DNA of 64,000 nt from Streptomyces sp. NBC_00435 (GCF_036014235.1 NZ_CP107925.1:114249-178248); one strand, 5' to 3'; shown: positions 33,560 through 42,909, counted from the stretch's first letter. Notes: generated by a model from the sequence alone, not told the origin. A program made the numbers and translations.

Positions 33560-34720
33560 ATGACTGAATTCGTACTGGTGGCAGGCGCCTGGCTCGGAGC
33601 AGCGGCATGGGACGAGGTGGCCGGCGAACTCCGCGCGGCCGGCCACGAGGTCCACGCGCTGACCCTGTCCGGCCTCGCGGAGAGGCGGGGCATCCCGGCC
33701 GGCCAGCAGACTCACGTCACGGACATCGTCGACGCCATCGACCGGCTCGGTCTGCGCGATGTCGTCCTGGTGGGCCACAGTTACTCCGGCATCCCGGTCG
33801 GCCAGGCCGCCGAACGCATCGGCGCCCGCCTCAACCGCGTGGTCTTCGTCGACGCCAACGTCCCCGCCCAGGACGAGTCGTTCGTCTCCGGCTGGCCGGA
33901 CGGCCGGGCCTCGGTGGAGGCCGCGATCGCCGCGAACGGCGGCTTCTGGCCACCCCTGCAGGCCGCCGACTACGCGGGCCAGGGCCTCGACGACCACCAG
34001 ATCGCCCGGATCCTCGCCGGCTCGACCCCGCACCCCGGGGCCACCCTCACCGAACCTGCCGTACTGACCCACCCGCTCTGCGAGCTGCCCGCGACCTACG
34101 TCAAGTGCCTCCTGGACGGCGCCGAACCGCATCCCGCCGTGGCGGATCTCCTGGCCGCCGGCCCGGACTGGCACCTGACCACCCTGGACACGGGCCACTG
34201 GCCGATGTTCTCCGCCCCGTCCGCCCTGGCCCTTGTCCTCCTCGACGCGGCCGCTCAGGACGATCCGTCACCCGCGGCCGGCCTGCGCACCGTCCGGGTG
34301 CACGCCGACTCCGAAGCGGCACTGCACGACTGGCGTCACGTCCACAACCTGATCGTCCCGACGGCCGTCCTCTCGCTCGAAGAGGTACGGGAGCGCTCCG
34401 CGCGCAACGTCCTGCACGTGGCCCACTTCGGCGACACCCTCGTCGGCTGCATGACGGTCCGCCCCCCAGCAGCCGGCTCCCCGACCGCCACCGTGATCGC
34501 CCGCATCCTGCCCGCGTACCGGGGCCGGGGCTTCGGCCGCAGCCTCTACGCCTACGGACTGGTGCAAGCCCGGGAGCTCGGCGCCGAGGTCATCGAGACC
34601 GTCGTCCTGGCCTCCAACCCGGAGGGCCTGTCCTTCGCGCACAAGGCGGGCTTCGTCGAGTTCGACCGCTACGTCCTGCCCGGCGACACGGTGCCCTTCA
34701 TAGACCTGCGCCTCGCGTGA
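33560..34720 (+). CDS. Alpha/beta-hydrolase fused to a GNAT acetyltransferase
   Basis: A 386-residue two-domain protein. Residues 1-230 are an alpha/beta hydrolase (nucleophile in VGHSYSG, histidine in DTGHWPMF) of the MenH/esterase-like group that begins FVLVAGAWLGAAAW. Residues 245-386 are a GNAT domain with the acetyl-CoA loop PAYRGRGFGRSLY. No stop or frameshift separates them. The natural pairing is unusual and could couple ester hydrolysis with N-acetylation of one substrate. Confidence 0.82.
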   Translation: MTEFVLVAGAWLGAAAWDEVAGELRAAGHEVHALTLSGLAERRGIPAGQQTHVTDIVDAIDRLGLRDVVLVGHSYSGIPVGQAAERIGARLNRVVFVDANVPAQDESFVSGWPDGRASVEAAIAANGGFWPPLQAADYAGQGLDDHQIARILAGSTPHPGATLTEPAVLTHPLCELPATYVKCLLDGAEPHPAVADLLAAGPDWHLTTLDTGHWPMFSAPSALALVLLDAAAQDDPSPAAGLRTVRVHADSEAALHDWRHVHNLIVPTAVLSLEEVRERSARNVLHVAHFGDTLVGCMTVRPPAAGSPTATVIARILPAYRGRGFGRSLYAYGLVQARELGAEVIETVVLASNPEGLSFAHKAGFVEFDRYVLPGDTVPFIDLRLA

Positions 34721-34938
34721 GCGACCGCAGGGTCCGCCTCGAACTCGACGTGCCCTCCTACGATCCGCGCGGCATCGTCCTCGCCCTCGGCCCTGACGGC
34801 AGACGGGCCGGCATGGCGGCGACCTCGCTCCACCTCTCCGGCGGCTTCGCCTTCCTCGAGATGACCGGCGTCCGCGCCCCCTTCCGGGGCCGGCCGGGGA
34901 GCCCCGGTGTAATCAAGCTCCGGCAGATGCACACCTAG
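34717..34938 (+). pseudogene. Truncated GNAT-like remnant
   Basis: A 73-residue reading frame whose GTG overlaps the previous stop as GTGA. The segment TGVRAPFRGR followed by VIKLRQMHT resembles the acetyl-CoA loop region of a GNAT, but the second glycine-rich half of the loop and everything after is missing. Most likely the start of a second acetyltransferase cut off by deletion; a short real protein is possible. Confidence 0.4.
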
Positions 34939-35828
34939 GACCGGGCCCGGCGCTTGCGCGAGACGGCGACACCGGCCAGGCAGACCGCACCGCCCAGCAG
35001 GGTGAGCGCGGCCGGGATCTCGTCGAGGGCGATCCAGGCGATGAGCACCACCACGGCGGGCACCGCGTAGGTCGTCGCCCCCATCTTCCCGGCGGTGGTC
35101 CGCGACAGCGCGTACGTCCAGGTGGTGAAGGCGAGCGCGGTCGGGAAGAGCCCCAGGTAGACCATGTTGAGGATGGCGTCGAGCGGGGCGCCGGGCAGCT
35201 GGTCGGCAAGTTGGAGCGCGAAGGGCAGCGTCACGGCCGTACCGACGAAACAGCCGTACGTGGTCACCTGGATCGGGCTCGCGTACGCCAGCGCCGGCTT
35301 CTGCGCGACCACCCCCGCCCCGTACGTGAGCGCGGCGACCAGACAGAGCAGGACCCCGCCCAGCGAGGCGGATCCGCCGTGGGAGGTGGACAGCCCGACC
35401 AGCACTGCGCCGGCGAAGGAGACGGCCATGCCCGCGAGCAGCATGGGCGGGAACCCTTCCTTCAGCAGCCATCCGCTGAGCAGGGCGATCACGAGCGGGC
35501 CGATGTTGACCACCATGGCCGCGGTACCGGCGTCCACGAGCTGCTCGCCCCAGTTCAGCGTCACCATGTAGAGGCCGAACCAGAGCACCCCCGAGATCAG
35601 GATCCCGGGCCACGCCTGCTTCGGCGGCGGCGGCACCCGCTTGACGAGCAGCACCAGCCCGAGCGCGACCGAGGCCGTCAGGAGCCGCCCGAACGCGAGC
35701 GCACCGGGCCCGAAATGCGCGGCCGCGGACCGGATGGAAACGAACGCGGAGGCCCACAGCACCACGGTCACACCTGCGGCCGCCAGTGCCCGCCGGTCGG
35801 TCCTGACCTCATCAGACGTCTTTTCCAT
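34935..35828 (-). CDS. DMT-superfamily (EamA) transporter
   Basis: A 297-residue inner-membrane protein with ten hydrophobic segments arranged as two EamA repeats (about residues 13-145 and 158-290), typical of RhtA/YdcZ-like metabolite exporters. The substrate is unknown. Its 3' end overlaps the GNAT remnant by four bases on the opposite strand. Confidence 0.85.
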   Translation of the reverse strand: MEKTSDEVRTDRRALAAAGVTVVLWASAFVSIRSAAAHFGPGALAFGRLLTASVALGLVLLVKRVPPPPKQAWPGILISGVLWFGLYMVTLNWGEQLVDAGTAAMVVNIGPLVIALLSGWLLKEGFPPMLLAGMAVSFAGAVLVGLSTSHGGSASLGGVLLCLVAALTYGAGVVAQKPALAYASPIQVTTYGCFVGTAVTLPFALQLADQLPGAPLDAILNMVYLGLFPTALAFTTWTYALSRTTAGKMGATTYAVPAVVVLIAWIALDEIPAALTLLGGAVCLAGVAVSRKRRARS

Positions 35829-35907
35829 GCGAGCAAGCTACCTGCCCAACACCAAAGGCCCGGTGCCCTTTCCGGGGGCACCGGCCCTTGCACGCCGCGC
35901 GAGGGGA

Positions 35908-36775
35908 TCAGGCGACGAGTTCCTTCTCCTCCGCGGGGGCCGCGGCGGGTTCGGGCTTGGGGTCCCGCATGACGAGGGTGGCGAGGACCGCCGCGGCGAG
36001 GACACCGATCGCGCTGATGGTGAAGGTGGTGGACATCGAGGAGGTGAACGCCTCCCGGGCGGCGTGGACCAGGCCGGTGTCCCCCTTCGAGACGGCCAGT
36101 GCGCCACCGATCGACTGCCTGGCCGCCTCGGGGGCGTCGGCCGGCATCCGCTTGGTGAATCCGCTGGTCAGGAGCGAGCCGAGGATGGCCATGCCGAGGG
36201 CGGTACCAGCCTGCTGGATGGTGTCGTTCAGGGCGGAGCCGACGCCCGCCTTCTCCTGCGGGATGGTGCCCATCAGCGCGCCGACCGCGGCGGGCATCGC
36301 GAGACCGGCGCCGAGACCGAGGAGGCCGAGCGCGATGGCGGGGACGGCGAATCCGGTGTCGGCGAAGACGGTGGCCAGCAGGGCGAAGGCCGCGACCATG
36401 GCGATCATGCCAGCCAGTACCAGCAGCCGGTTGCCGATCTTGGCGGCGAGCCCGGCACCGGCCCCGTTGCCGATGAGTGCGGCGACGGCGAGCGGAACGA
36501 ACGCGAGGCCTGCCTTGACGGGCGAGTAGCCGAGGACGAACTGCAGGTACTGGGTCAGGACCAGCAGCAGGCCGCCGTTGCCGATCTGGACGAGCGTCAG
36601 CGAGAGCGATCCGCCGCTGAAGTTGCGGTGCTTGAACAGGACCAGCGGCACCATCGGCGCGGGGGTGACGTTCTCCCAGACGACGACCCCGACGACCGCG
36701 ACGACCGCGACGACCGCGACGACCGCGACGACCAGCGTGATCTCGGAGCGGCCGCCGAAGGCGCCGTGCTGCGGG
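35908..36775 (-). pseudogene. MFS (EmrB/QacA-type) transporter, C-terminal half only
   Basis: The frame encodes the second half of a 14-segment drug exporter (PMVPLVLFKHRNF onwards, ending RDPKPEP). All first-half helices are missing. Upstream of about 36775 the same frame runs into DNA that, on the opposite strand, codes for a TetR remnant. A 9-bp tandem repeat (GACCGCGAC, about 36691-36731) sits in the membrane segment near the break and gives a VAVVAVVAVV run. Probably a deletion fused two half genes. Confidence 0.65.
36691..36731 (+). repeat. 9-bp tandem repeat at the broken MFS gene
   Basis: Four to five copies of GACCGCGAC. In frame on the minus strand it extends a Val/Ala run in a predicted transmembrane helix. 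It sits close to the junction between the MFS half and the TetR remnant and may mark the recombination event. Confidence 0.7.
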
Positions 36776-36782
36776 ACCTCGA

Positions 36783-37063
36783 TGATCCACCAGATCGACA
36801 CGGTCCTGTCGTACGTCATCGGCATCAGCACCACGGAGGCCGCCTGGCTCGTCACGGTCGCGCGCTCCGGAGAGACCGAGGCCGGCTTCATCGCCCGCCT
36901 GATGCCCGCCGCCCAGGAGGCCGCGGCCGGCCACGACCACCTGTCGGAGGCCTACGCCGCCACCACGACCGAGGTGCTGGACCCCGTAGCCATCCGCGAC
37001 ACCAAGTTCGCCTACGGCCTGGACGTGGTCCTGGACGGCCTCGCCCTGCGCCTCCCCCGCTGA
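36783..37063 (+). pseudogene. TetR-family regulator, C-terminal remnant
   Basis: About 90 residues (from MIHQIDTVLSYVIG to the stop) resemble the C-terminal ligand domain of tetracycline-repressor-like proteins, with FIARLMPAAQEAAAGHD and a final LDVVLDGLALRL helix. The helix-turn-helix domain is absent. Together with the divergent MFS half this is probably what remains of a classical tetR/exporter pair after an internal deletion. Confidence 0.55.
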
Positions 37064-37087
37064 GCCCCCACCCCGGCCTCCCGGGGA

Positions 37088-37951
37088 TCAGGCGCAGGAG
37101 GCGCCGAGCAGCTCCCGCAGCCGCTCCGCATAGCCCCGGGGGTGCGTGGTGTTGCCGTTGTGCCTTCCCGGGAAGACGGTTATCTCCGTGTCCAGCAGGG
37201 CCGCCAGTCTCACGGCGCACTGATGGTCGAAGACAGTGGACGGCGTGGCGGCGCCCAGGGCGGGGATGACTCGGGTCGAGGTCCGGGCGAGGGCCTCGGT
37301 GTCGAGGGTGTCCTCGATGACCGCCGTGAAGTCGTGCTCGATGAAGTAGTCGAAGTTGGCATGCCGGCGGCCGTCCAGAGGCTGCGGCGTCAGGCCCGCC
37401 TCCACATCGCGCCGGGAGAGGTCTATGCCGAGGACCCGAGCCATCTCCGGGAAGGCGGCTTCGAGTCCGCCCGCGCGGTAGCAGGCCTGCAACCCCTCCA
37501 GCTCCGCCTCGTGATGGGCCCGCTCCCCCTCGGGCAGCAGCCGCGGGGCGACCGGCTCGTGCGCGATCAGGGTGCTCAGCTGCTCCGGGTGCCGGACGGC
37601 CAAGTGCAGGCCTATGACGGCCCCGAGGCTGCACCCGAGCATCAGGGCCGGCTCGTCGGTGACGGCTGCCAGCAGCCGGTGCACGTCGTTCGCGTGCTCG
37701 GCGAGGGACGTGGTCCGACCGGCCTCCTCCAGTCGGCTGCGCGAGAGCCCACGACGGTCGTAGGTCAGCACGGTGAAGTCATCGGCAAGGTGCGGGACGA
37801 GATCGACCGTGCGGTCGGCGTCCCCCTCCCCGCTCTGGGAGATGAGCAACAGCGGCCCGGAGCCCTCGAGTCGGTAGTGGAGCACGGCACCTGGAACCGG
37901 CAGGGTTCCGGTGACGGCGGACCCGGCGGCGACGGACGTGACAACAGACAT
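37088..37951 (-). CDS. Alpha/beta-hydrolase
   Basis: A 287-residue hydrolase with the nucleophile elbow LGCSLGAVIG, an oxyanion-side SQSGEG motif and a C-terminal histidine in FPGRHNGN. Substrate unknown. It is divergent from the MarR gene at 38.1 kb and shares its AT-rich promoter region, so it is the likely target of that regulator. Confidence 0.82.
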   Translation of the reverse strand: MSVVTSVAAGSAVTGTLPVPGAVLHYRLEGSGPLLLISQSGEGDADRTVDLVPHLADDFTVLTYDRRGLSRSRLEEAGRTTSLAEHANDVHRLLAAVTDEPALMLGCSLGAVIGLHLAVRHPEQLSTLIAHEPVAPRLLPEGERAHHEAELEGLQACYRAGGLEAAFPEMARVLGIDLSRRDVEAGLTPQPLDGRRHANFDYFIEHDFTAVIEDTLDTEALARTSTRVIPALGAATPSTVFDHQCAVRLAALLDTEITVFPGRHNGNTTHPRGYAERLRELLGASCA

Positions 37952-38059
37952 GGCAACCCCTTCTGACAGCTCCTACAGCGTGCGATGCGATGCGACGGCG
38001 GGCCCGGACCTTCGCCCTTCGCCCTTCGCCCTCTACAACCAAGCTAACCCATCGAAACA

Positions 38060-38096
38060 GATACATCAATATAGATGGATCAAAAAAGATGCATCT
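38060..38096. promoter_or_regulatory. Operator-like repeats in the hydrolase/MarR divergent promoter
   Basis: An AT-rich island in otherwise GC-rich DNA containing GATACATC (38060-38067), GATGGATC (38074-38081) and the perfect 10-bp palindrome AGATGCATCT (38087-38096), 7 bp before the MarR start. The layout fits autoregulation by MarR. Confidence 0.5.
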
Positions 38097-38102
38097 CCTT
38101 CG

Positions 38103-38573
38103 ATGTACCGTGACGCCGTGGATGCGATCGAACTGTTCCTGCTCGGCCGGGCCTTGATGAAGATCGGCGAGGAAGCCCTGCCCGAGCCCCCCGGCGGCCC
38201 GGGCCAGTACGCCGGCAGCACCCGCTCCGTCGTGATCGTGGCCGGTGACATCGCCGCGCACCCGGACACCACCGTCGGCGAGACGGCCCAGCGCACCGGC
38301 TTCCCGCAGAGCCAGGTCTCCACCGCCGTCGCCCGCCTGCGCGAAGCCGGCTCCGTGGAAACCGCGCCCGACCCGGCCGACCGCCGCCGCACGCTGGTCC
38401 GCCCGGCGCCCGGAGCCTCCGCGCGCGTCGCCGCCGTACGCGCCGCCGGGACGTCGAAGGTCGAGGAAGCCCTCGCCCGCGCCCTGGGCGAGACCGAAGC
38501 CGACAGCCTGCCGGAGCTGACCCGGGCCCTGGAAGTCCTGGCCCGCCATTTGGTGATCCGCGACACCCGCTGA
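38103..38573 (+). CDS. MarR-family transcriptional regulator
   Basis: A 156-residue winged-helix protein. The recognition region reads TVGETAQRTGFPQSQVSTAV (about residues 57-77) and the wing has the family DPADRRRTLVR motif. The start at 38103 gives the usual MarR length and places the palindrome AGATGCATCT just upstream. It likely represses the divergent alpha/beta-hydrolase gene and itself. Confidence 0.83.
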   Translation: MYRDAVDAIELFLLGRALMKIGEEALPEPPGGPGQYAGSTRSVVIVAGDIAAHPDTTVGETAQRTGFPQSQVSTAVARLREAGSVETAPDPADRRRTLVRPAPGASARVAAVRAAGTSKVEEALARALGETEADSLPELTRALEVLARHLVIRDTR

Positions 38574-38640
38574 CCCGGTCCGCCCCACCGCCCGCCTTCA
38601 GCCGTGGGCCAACTCCCGCACCGCCGATCCGTGTCAGCCG

Positions 38641-39978
38641 TCAGCCGTCAGCCGTCAGAAGCAGCTTCTTCTGCGGCTTTCCCATCGCGTTGCGCGGAAT
38701 GGCCGCCACGAACCGCACCTCGCGCGGCCTCTTGTGCACGGACAGGTGCGCGGCGACGAAATCCGTGAGCTCCCGGCCCGTGACGCCCTCGGCCACCACG
38801 AAGGCCACGATCCGCTGCCCGAGGTCCACGTCGGGCAGCCCGACCACCGCCGCCTCGCTCACCTTGGGGTGATCGAGCAGCGCGTTCTCGATCTCGCCCG
38901 CGCCGATCCGGTAGCCGCCCGACTTGATCATGTCGATGGAGGCCCGGCCCACGATCCGGTGTACGCCATCGGCCTCGTCGACGGCCGCGATGTCCCCCGT
39001 ACGGAACCACCCGTCCTCCGTGTACGCGGCGGCCGTGGCCTCCGGCCGGCCCAGGTACCCGGAGAACAGTGTCGGCCCGGTGAGCTGGAGCTCGCCGATC
39101 TCCGCGCCCGCCTCCGCCGCGATCCGCGTACGGATGCCGGTGAGCGGGGTGCCGACCGTACCCGGCCGCACCTCCCCGCCCGCGCGCCCGCTGACGGTGA
39201 TCAGCGTCTCGGTCATCCCGTACCGCTCCACGGGCCGCAATCCGGTCAGCCGCTCCAGGTCCCGGAACACCGGCGCGGGCAGCGCGGCGCTCCCGGACAC
39301 CAGCAGCCGGGCCCCGCCGAGCGCGGCGGCGGCCTCCGGTGCGCCCGCGATGCGGGACCACACGGTCGGCACCCCGAAGTACAGGCTCCCGCCGGCCTGC
39401 GCGTAGGCCTCGGGGGTGGGCCGACCGGTGTGCACGAGACGGCTGCCGGTGCGCAGGGCGCCGAGCACACCGAGCACCAGCCCGTGCACGTGGAACAGCG
39501 GCAGCCCGTGCACGAGGGTGTCCTCGGCGCTCCACTGCCAGGCCTCGGCGAGGGCGTCGAGGTCGGCGGCGACGGCCTCGGCGGTGAGGACGACACCCTT
39601 GGGCGGCCCGGTGGTGCCGGAGGTGTAGAGGATCAGCGCGGGCCGGCCGGAGACCACGGAAGAGCCCGCGTACTGACCGCGCCGGTCGAAGTCCACGTCG
39701 ACGAGCACCGCACCGGAGTCCCGCAGGATGTGCTCGCGCTCGGCCGGCCCCGCGTCGGGCGGCAGCGGTACGAAGGGCACCCCGGCCAGCAACCCGCCGA
39801 CCACAGCGGCGACGGTCTCCAGGGAAGCGGTAGCGGTCACCGCGAAGGCGGGCGCCCCGGCGACATCGGCCGCCACCGCCCGGGCCGCACCGAGCAACTC
39901 CTCGTAGGAAGCGGCCCGCCCGGCCACCCGCAGGGCGTCGGGCCGGTCTCCGTGAACACCGGTGAGCGCGGTCAGCAC
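38641..39978 (-). CDS. Acyl-CoA synthetase (MatB-like AMP-dependent ligase)
   Basis: A 445-residue, intact ANL enzyme: P-loop LYTSGTTGPPKG, A5 RYGMTET, A7 WFRTGD, A8 IDMIKSGGYRIGAGEIE and the A10 lysine in AMGKPQKK. The short N-terminus and motif spacing are those of Streptomyces malonyl/methylmalonyl-CoA ligases. It contrasts with the degenerate ANL gene at 9.1 kb. It would feed malonyl-type units to polyketide or fatty-acid synthesis. Confidence 0.85.
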   Translation of the reverse strand: MLTALTGVHGDRPDALRVAGRAASYEELLGAARAVAADVAGAPAFAVTATASLETVAAVVGGLLAGVPFVPLPPDAGPAEREHILRDSGAVLVDVDFDRRGQYAGSSVVSGRPALILYTSGTTGPPKGVVLTAEAVAADLDALAEAWQWSAEDTLVHGLPLFHVHGLVLGVLGALRTGSRLVHTGRPTPEAYAQAGGSLYFGVPTVWSRIAGAPEAAAALGGARLLVSGSAALPAPVFRDLERLTGLRPVERYGMTETLITVSGRAGGEVRPGTVGTPLTGIRTRIAAEAGAEIGELQLTGPTLFSGYLGRPEATAAAYTEDGWFRTGDIAAVDEADGVHRIVGRASIDMIKSGGYRIGAGEIENALLDHPKVSEAAVVGLPDVDLGQRIVAFVVAEGVTGRELTDFVAAHLSVHKRPREVRFVAAIPRNAMGKPQKKLLLTADG

Positions 39979-40118
39979 TGTCTCCCCCTACACAACGTGG
40001 CCAAGGCCGAGCAAGCACCAGCGTACGACCACACCCACCCAGCCCCGCGGACCTTCGAACCGCCCCACCCGTCAGCACGCGAGGCGAATCCAGCCCCGCC
40101 GGCGTGTGGGGCGCGGGG

Positions 40119-40272
40119 TCCGGGGCACAGCCCGGCGGGGTCCGGGGCGCAGCCCGGCGGGGTCCGGGGCGCAGCCCGGCGGGGTCCGGGGCGCAGCCCG
40201 GCGGGGTCCGGGGCGCAGCCCGGCGGGGTCCGGGGCGCAGCCCGGCGGGGTCCGGGGCGCAGCCCGGCGGGG
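40119..40272 (+). repeat. 22-bp tandem repeat, seven units
   Basis: Seven head-to-tail copies of a 22-bp unit (starting TCCGGGGCGCAGCCCGGCGG); the first unit has one A for G change and the rest are identical by eye, followed by a truncated unit. Each unit contains a small hairpin (GGGGCGCAGCCC). Intergenic. Confidence 0.9.
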
Positions 40273-40508
40273 TCCGGCGGGGTCCGGGGCACAGCCCCGA
40301 GGAGCCAGGGCGCAGCCCGAGGCTCCTACGGGTCCGGGCAGAGCCCGGTGAACGGAGGAAGGGCGGGGTCGGGGACAAACCCACCCAGCGGCACACCCCA
40401 CCACACCCGGCGGCCCAAACCCCCACCCCGGACACGCGCCCGGACCGGACACGCGCCCGGACCGGACGCGCGCCCGGACCGGACACACACCCGCGGTCCG
40501 GGTCCGAG

Positions 40509-40580
40509 CCCCGCACCCGGGTCCGCACCCGGGTCCGCACCCGGGTCCGCACCCAGGTCCGCACCCAGGTCCGCACCCGG
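40509..40580 (+). repeat. 12-bp tandem repeat, about six units
   Basis: ACCCGGGTCCGC repeated about six times, two copies having CAG for CGG. Intergenic and palindromic at its core (CCCGGG). Confidence 0.75.
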
Positions 40581-40700
40581 GTGCCGCACCCAGGATCCGG
40601 ACCCGCGGCCCGCACCCGAAGCGCACCCGAAGCGCACCCGAGGCCCGAAGCCCGGGGCCCTCGGCCCGAGGCCCACGCCCCAGACCCCGCGCGACCTACC

Positions 40701-42065
40701 TCAGATCAACCCCTGCGCCAGCATCGCGTCCGCCACCCGCTCGAACCCCGCGATGTTCGCGCCGGTCACATAGTCCCCGGCGGAGCCGTACCGCTCGGCG
40801 GTCGCGTACGACACCGCGTGGATGTCCCGCATGATCCCCGCCAGCTCCGCCTCGACCCGCTCCGCGCTCCACGCCACGCGCCCCGCGTTCTGCGCCATCT
40901 CCAGCGCGCTCACCGCGACCCCGCCCGCGTTCGCCGCCTTGCCGGGCCCGAAGGCCACCCCGGCCGCCTGCAGCAGGTGCACCGCCTCCGGCGTGGTCGG
41001 CATGTTGGCGCCCTCCGACACCGCCCTGACCCCGTTCGCGATCAGGGTCCGCGCATCGGCCGCGGTCAGCTCGTTCTGCGTCGCCGACGGGAAGGCGACC
41101 TCCGCCGCGACGTCCCACACCCGCCCGCCCGGCACGAACCGCGCCGACGGCCCGCGCCGCTGCGCGTAGTCGCTCACGCGCCCGCGCTCGACCTCCTTGA
41201 TCTGCTTCAGCAGCGCGAGGTCGATGCCCTTCTCGTCAACGACGTACCCCTGGGAGTCGGACGCGGTCAGCGGGTTCGCGCCGAGCTGCTGCAGCTTCTC
41301 GATCGTGTAGATCGCGACGTTGCCGGACCCCGACACGACGGCCGTCAGCCCGTCGAGCGACAGCCCCTGCACGGCCAGCATCTCGGCGGCGAACAGCACG
41401 CTGCCGTAGCCGGTGGCCTCCGGACGGATCAGCGATCCGCCCCAGCCCTGGCCCTTGCCGGTCAGGACGCCGGCCTCCCAGCGGTTGGTGATGCGCCGGT
41501 ACTGGCCGAAGAGGTAGCCGATCTCGCGGCCGCCGACGCCGATGTCGCCCGCCGGGACATCGGTGTGCTCACCGATGTGACGGTAGAGCTCGGTCATGAA
41601 GGACTGGCAGAAGCGCATGACCTCGGCGTCGGACTTGCCGTGCGGGTCGAAGTCGCTGCCGCCCTTGCCGCCGCCGATGCCGAGCCCCGTCAGCGCGTTC
41701 TTGAAGATCTGCTCGAAGCCGAGGAACTTCACCACGCCGATGTCCACGGACGGGTGGAAGCGCAGGCCGCCCTTGTACGGGCCGAGCGCGCTGTTGAATT
41801 CGACGCGATAGCCGCGGTTGACGTGGACGCGACCACGGTCGTCCTGCCACGGCACCCGGAAGATGATCTGCCGCTCCGGCTCGGTGAGCCGCTCCAGCAG
41901 GGCCACGCCCGGCTCCGCGTACTCGGGGCGCGCCGCGAAGACGGGGGCCAGGGTGTCCAGGACCTCCCGTACGGCCTGGTGGAACTCGGGCTGGGCCGGG
42001 TTGCGGCGCTCGATGTCGGCGCGCAGCGCGTCCAGCCGGCCCTGCGGGTCCTTGGGGTCCGTCAC
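40701..42065 (-). CDS. gdhA: NADP-type hexameric glutamate dehydrogenase
   Basis: A 454-residue enzyme interconverting 2-oxoglutarate plus ammonia and glutamate. Substrate-site lysines are in GPYKGGLRFHPS and GGGKGGSDFDP, and the Rossmann domain starts at VVSGSGNVA. The GTG at 42065 has AGGAGGAA six bases upstream. Length and motifs are those of housekeeping GdhA, an unexpected gene for a replicon end, so it may be a second copy. Confidence 0.93.
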   Translation of the reverse strand: MTDPKDPQGRLDALRADIERRNPAQPEFHQAVREVLDTLAPVFAARPEYAEPGVALLERLTEPERQIIFRVPWQDDRGRVHVNRGYRVEFNSALGPYKGGLRFHPSVDIGVVKFLGFEQIFKNALTGLGIGGGKGGSDFDPHGKSDAEVMRFCQSFMTELYRHIGEHTDVPAGDIGVGGREIGYLFGQYRRITNRWEAGVLTGKGQGWGGSLIRPEATGYGSVLFAAEMLAVQGLSLDGLTAVVSGSGNVAIYTIEKLQQLGANPLTASDSQGYVVDEKGIDLALLKQIKEVERGRVSDYAQRRGPSARFVPGGRVWDVAAEVAFPSATQNELTAADARTLIANGVRAVSEGANMPTTPEAVHLLQAAGVAFGPGKAANAGGVAVSALEMAQNAGRVAWSAERVEAELAGIMRDIHAVSYATAERYGSAGDYVTGANIAGFERVADAMLAQGLI

Positions 42066-42131
42066 GGTCTGTTCCTCCTGGTATCGATGCCGGGACCGGC
42101 TCCGAGATGCGGCCCGAAGCTCCGGACACAC

Positions 42132-42146
42132 TTCCGCATGGCGGAA
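42132..42146. promoter_or_regulatory. Palindrome upstream of gdhA
   Basis: TTCCGC-ATG-GCGGAA, a perfect 6-bp inverted repeat 65-80 bp upstream of the gdhA start, beside an AATAATTATCC stretch that is unusually AT-rich here. Possible operator; no regulator identified. Confidence 0.4.
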
Positions 42147-42353
42147 ATAATTATCCGAACGCGGTCCCAATCGGAGAGTACCGCGCCTCCGCGCACCAGG
42201 GCCACGAGCCTTTCCGGCCCACTCGGCCCGCCCCCGGCACGGCCAAACGGCCGTGCGGACACACCGCCACCCACACCGCCCCGCCCACCGCCACGGCCAG
42301 GCACACCAGCCCCACCATGGACACGGACACGAAGAAGGGCATAGACAAGCAGC

Positions 42354-42845
42354 ATGGACATCGCACGGCTCGCCGCCCTCGTCGCCGCGACGCTCACCAC
42401 GGGCCTGATGGCCGGGCTCTTCTTCGCCTTCGACGTCTCGGTGATGCCGGCCCTGATGCGCTCCGACGACCGGACCCTCATCGCGGTGATGCAGCGCGTG
42501 AACACCGCCATCATCAATGGCTGGTTCATGCTGGCCCTCCTCGGCGCGCTCCTCTTCACCGCCCTCGCGCTGGCCCTGCACCTGCCCGCCGGCGAACACG
42601 CCCCCCTGCCCGCGCTGGCCGGGGCCCTCGTCCTCTACGCGCTCGCCCTCGTGGTCACCGGCCGGGTGAACATCCCGCTCAACAACGCCCTGGAGGCGGC
42701 CGGCCCCGCCGAGCGGATCTCCGATCCGGCCGCCGTACGCCGGGCGTTCGAGACGAAGTGGGTGCCGGCCAACCGCTGGCGCACCGGCCTGTGCACGGCG
42801 GCCCTGGCCTGCCAGTCCTGGGCCCTGCTGGCATCCGCCGCGTAG
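42354..42845 (+). CDS. DUF1772 membrane protein (copy A)
   Basis: A 163-residue protein with four hydrophobic segments and the family motif GLMAGLFFAFDVSVMPAL near the start plus NIPLNN in the loop before helix 4. Function unknown; the family resembles anthrone-oxygenase-like membrane proteins. A paralogue lies immediately downstream in the opposite orientation. Confidence 0.8.
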   Translation: MDIARLAALVAATLTTGLMAGLFFAFDVSVMPALMRSDDRTLIAVMQRVNTAIINGWFMLALLGALLFTALALALHLPAGEHAPLPALAGALVLYALALVVTGRVNIPLNNALEAAGPAERISDPAAVRRAFETKWVPANRWRTGLCTAALACQSWALLASAA

Positions 42846-42909
42846 CACCGCCCAGCCCGTCACACCCCCGCCCCCGCCCCCACCCCCGCCCCCACCCCCC
42901 ACCAGCACC

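Larger units (their letters stand above)
39979..40700. other. 720-bp gene-free region with low-complexity repeats
   Basis: No credible gene. It contains the 22-bp tandem array, CCGGACC-type words at about 40430-40490 and a 12-bp tandem array, separated by GC-rich filler that opens long artefactual frames on both strands. Confidence 0.6.

Noticed and set aside
39979..40700. Frames of several hundred codons on both strands over the minisatellites
   Set aside because: The translation is just the 22-bp and 12-bp repeats read in frame; no start site or family resemblance.
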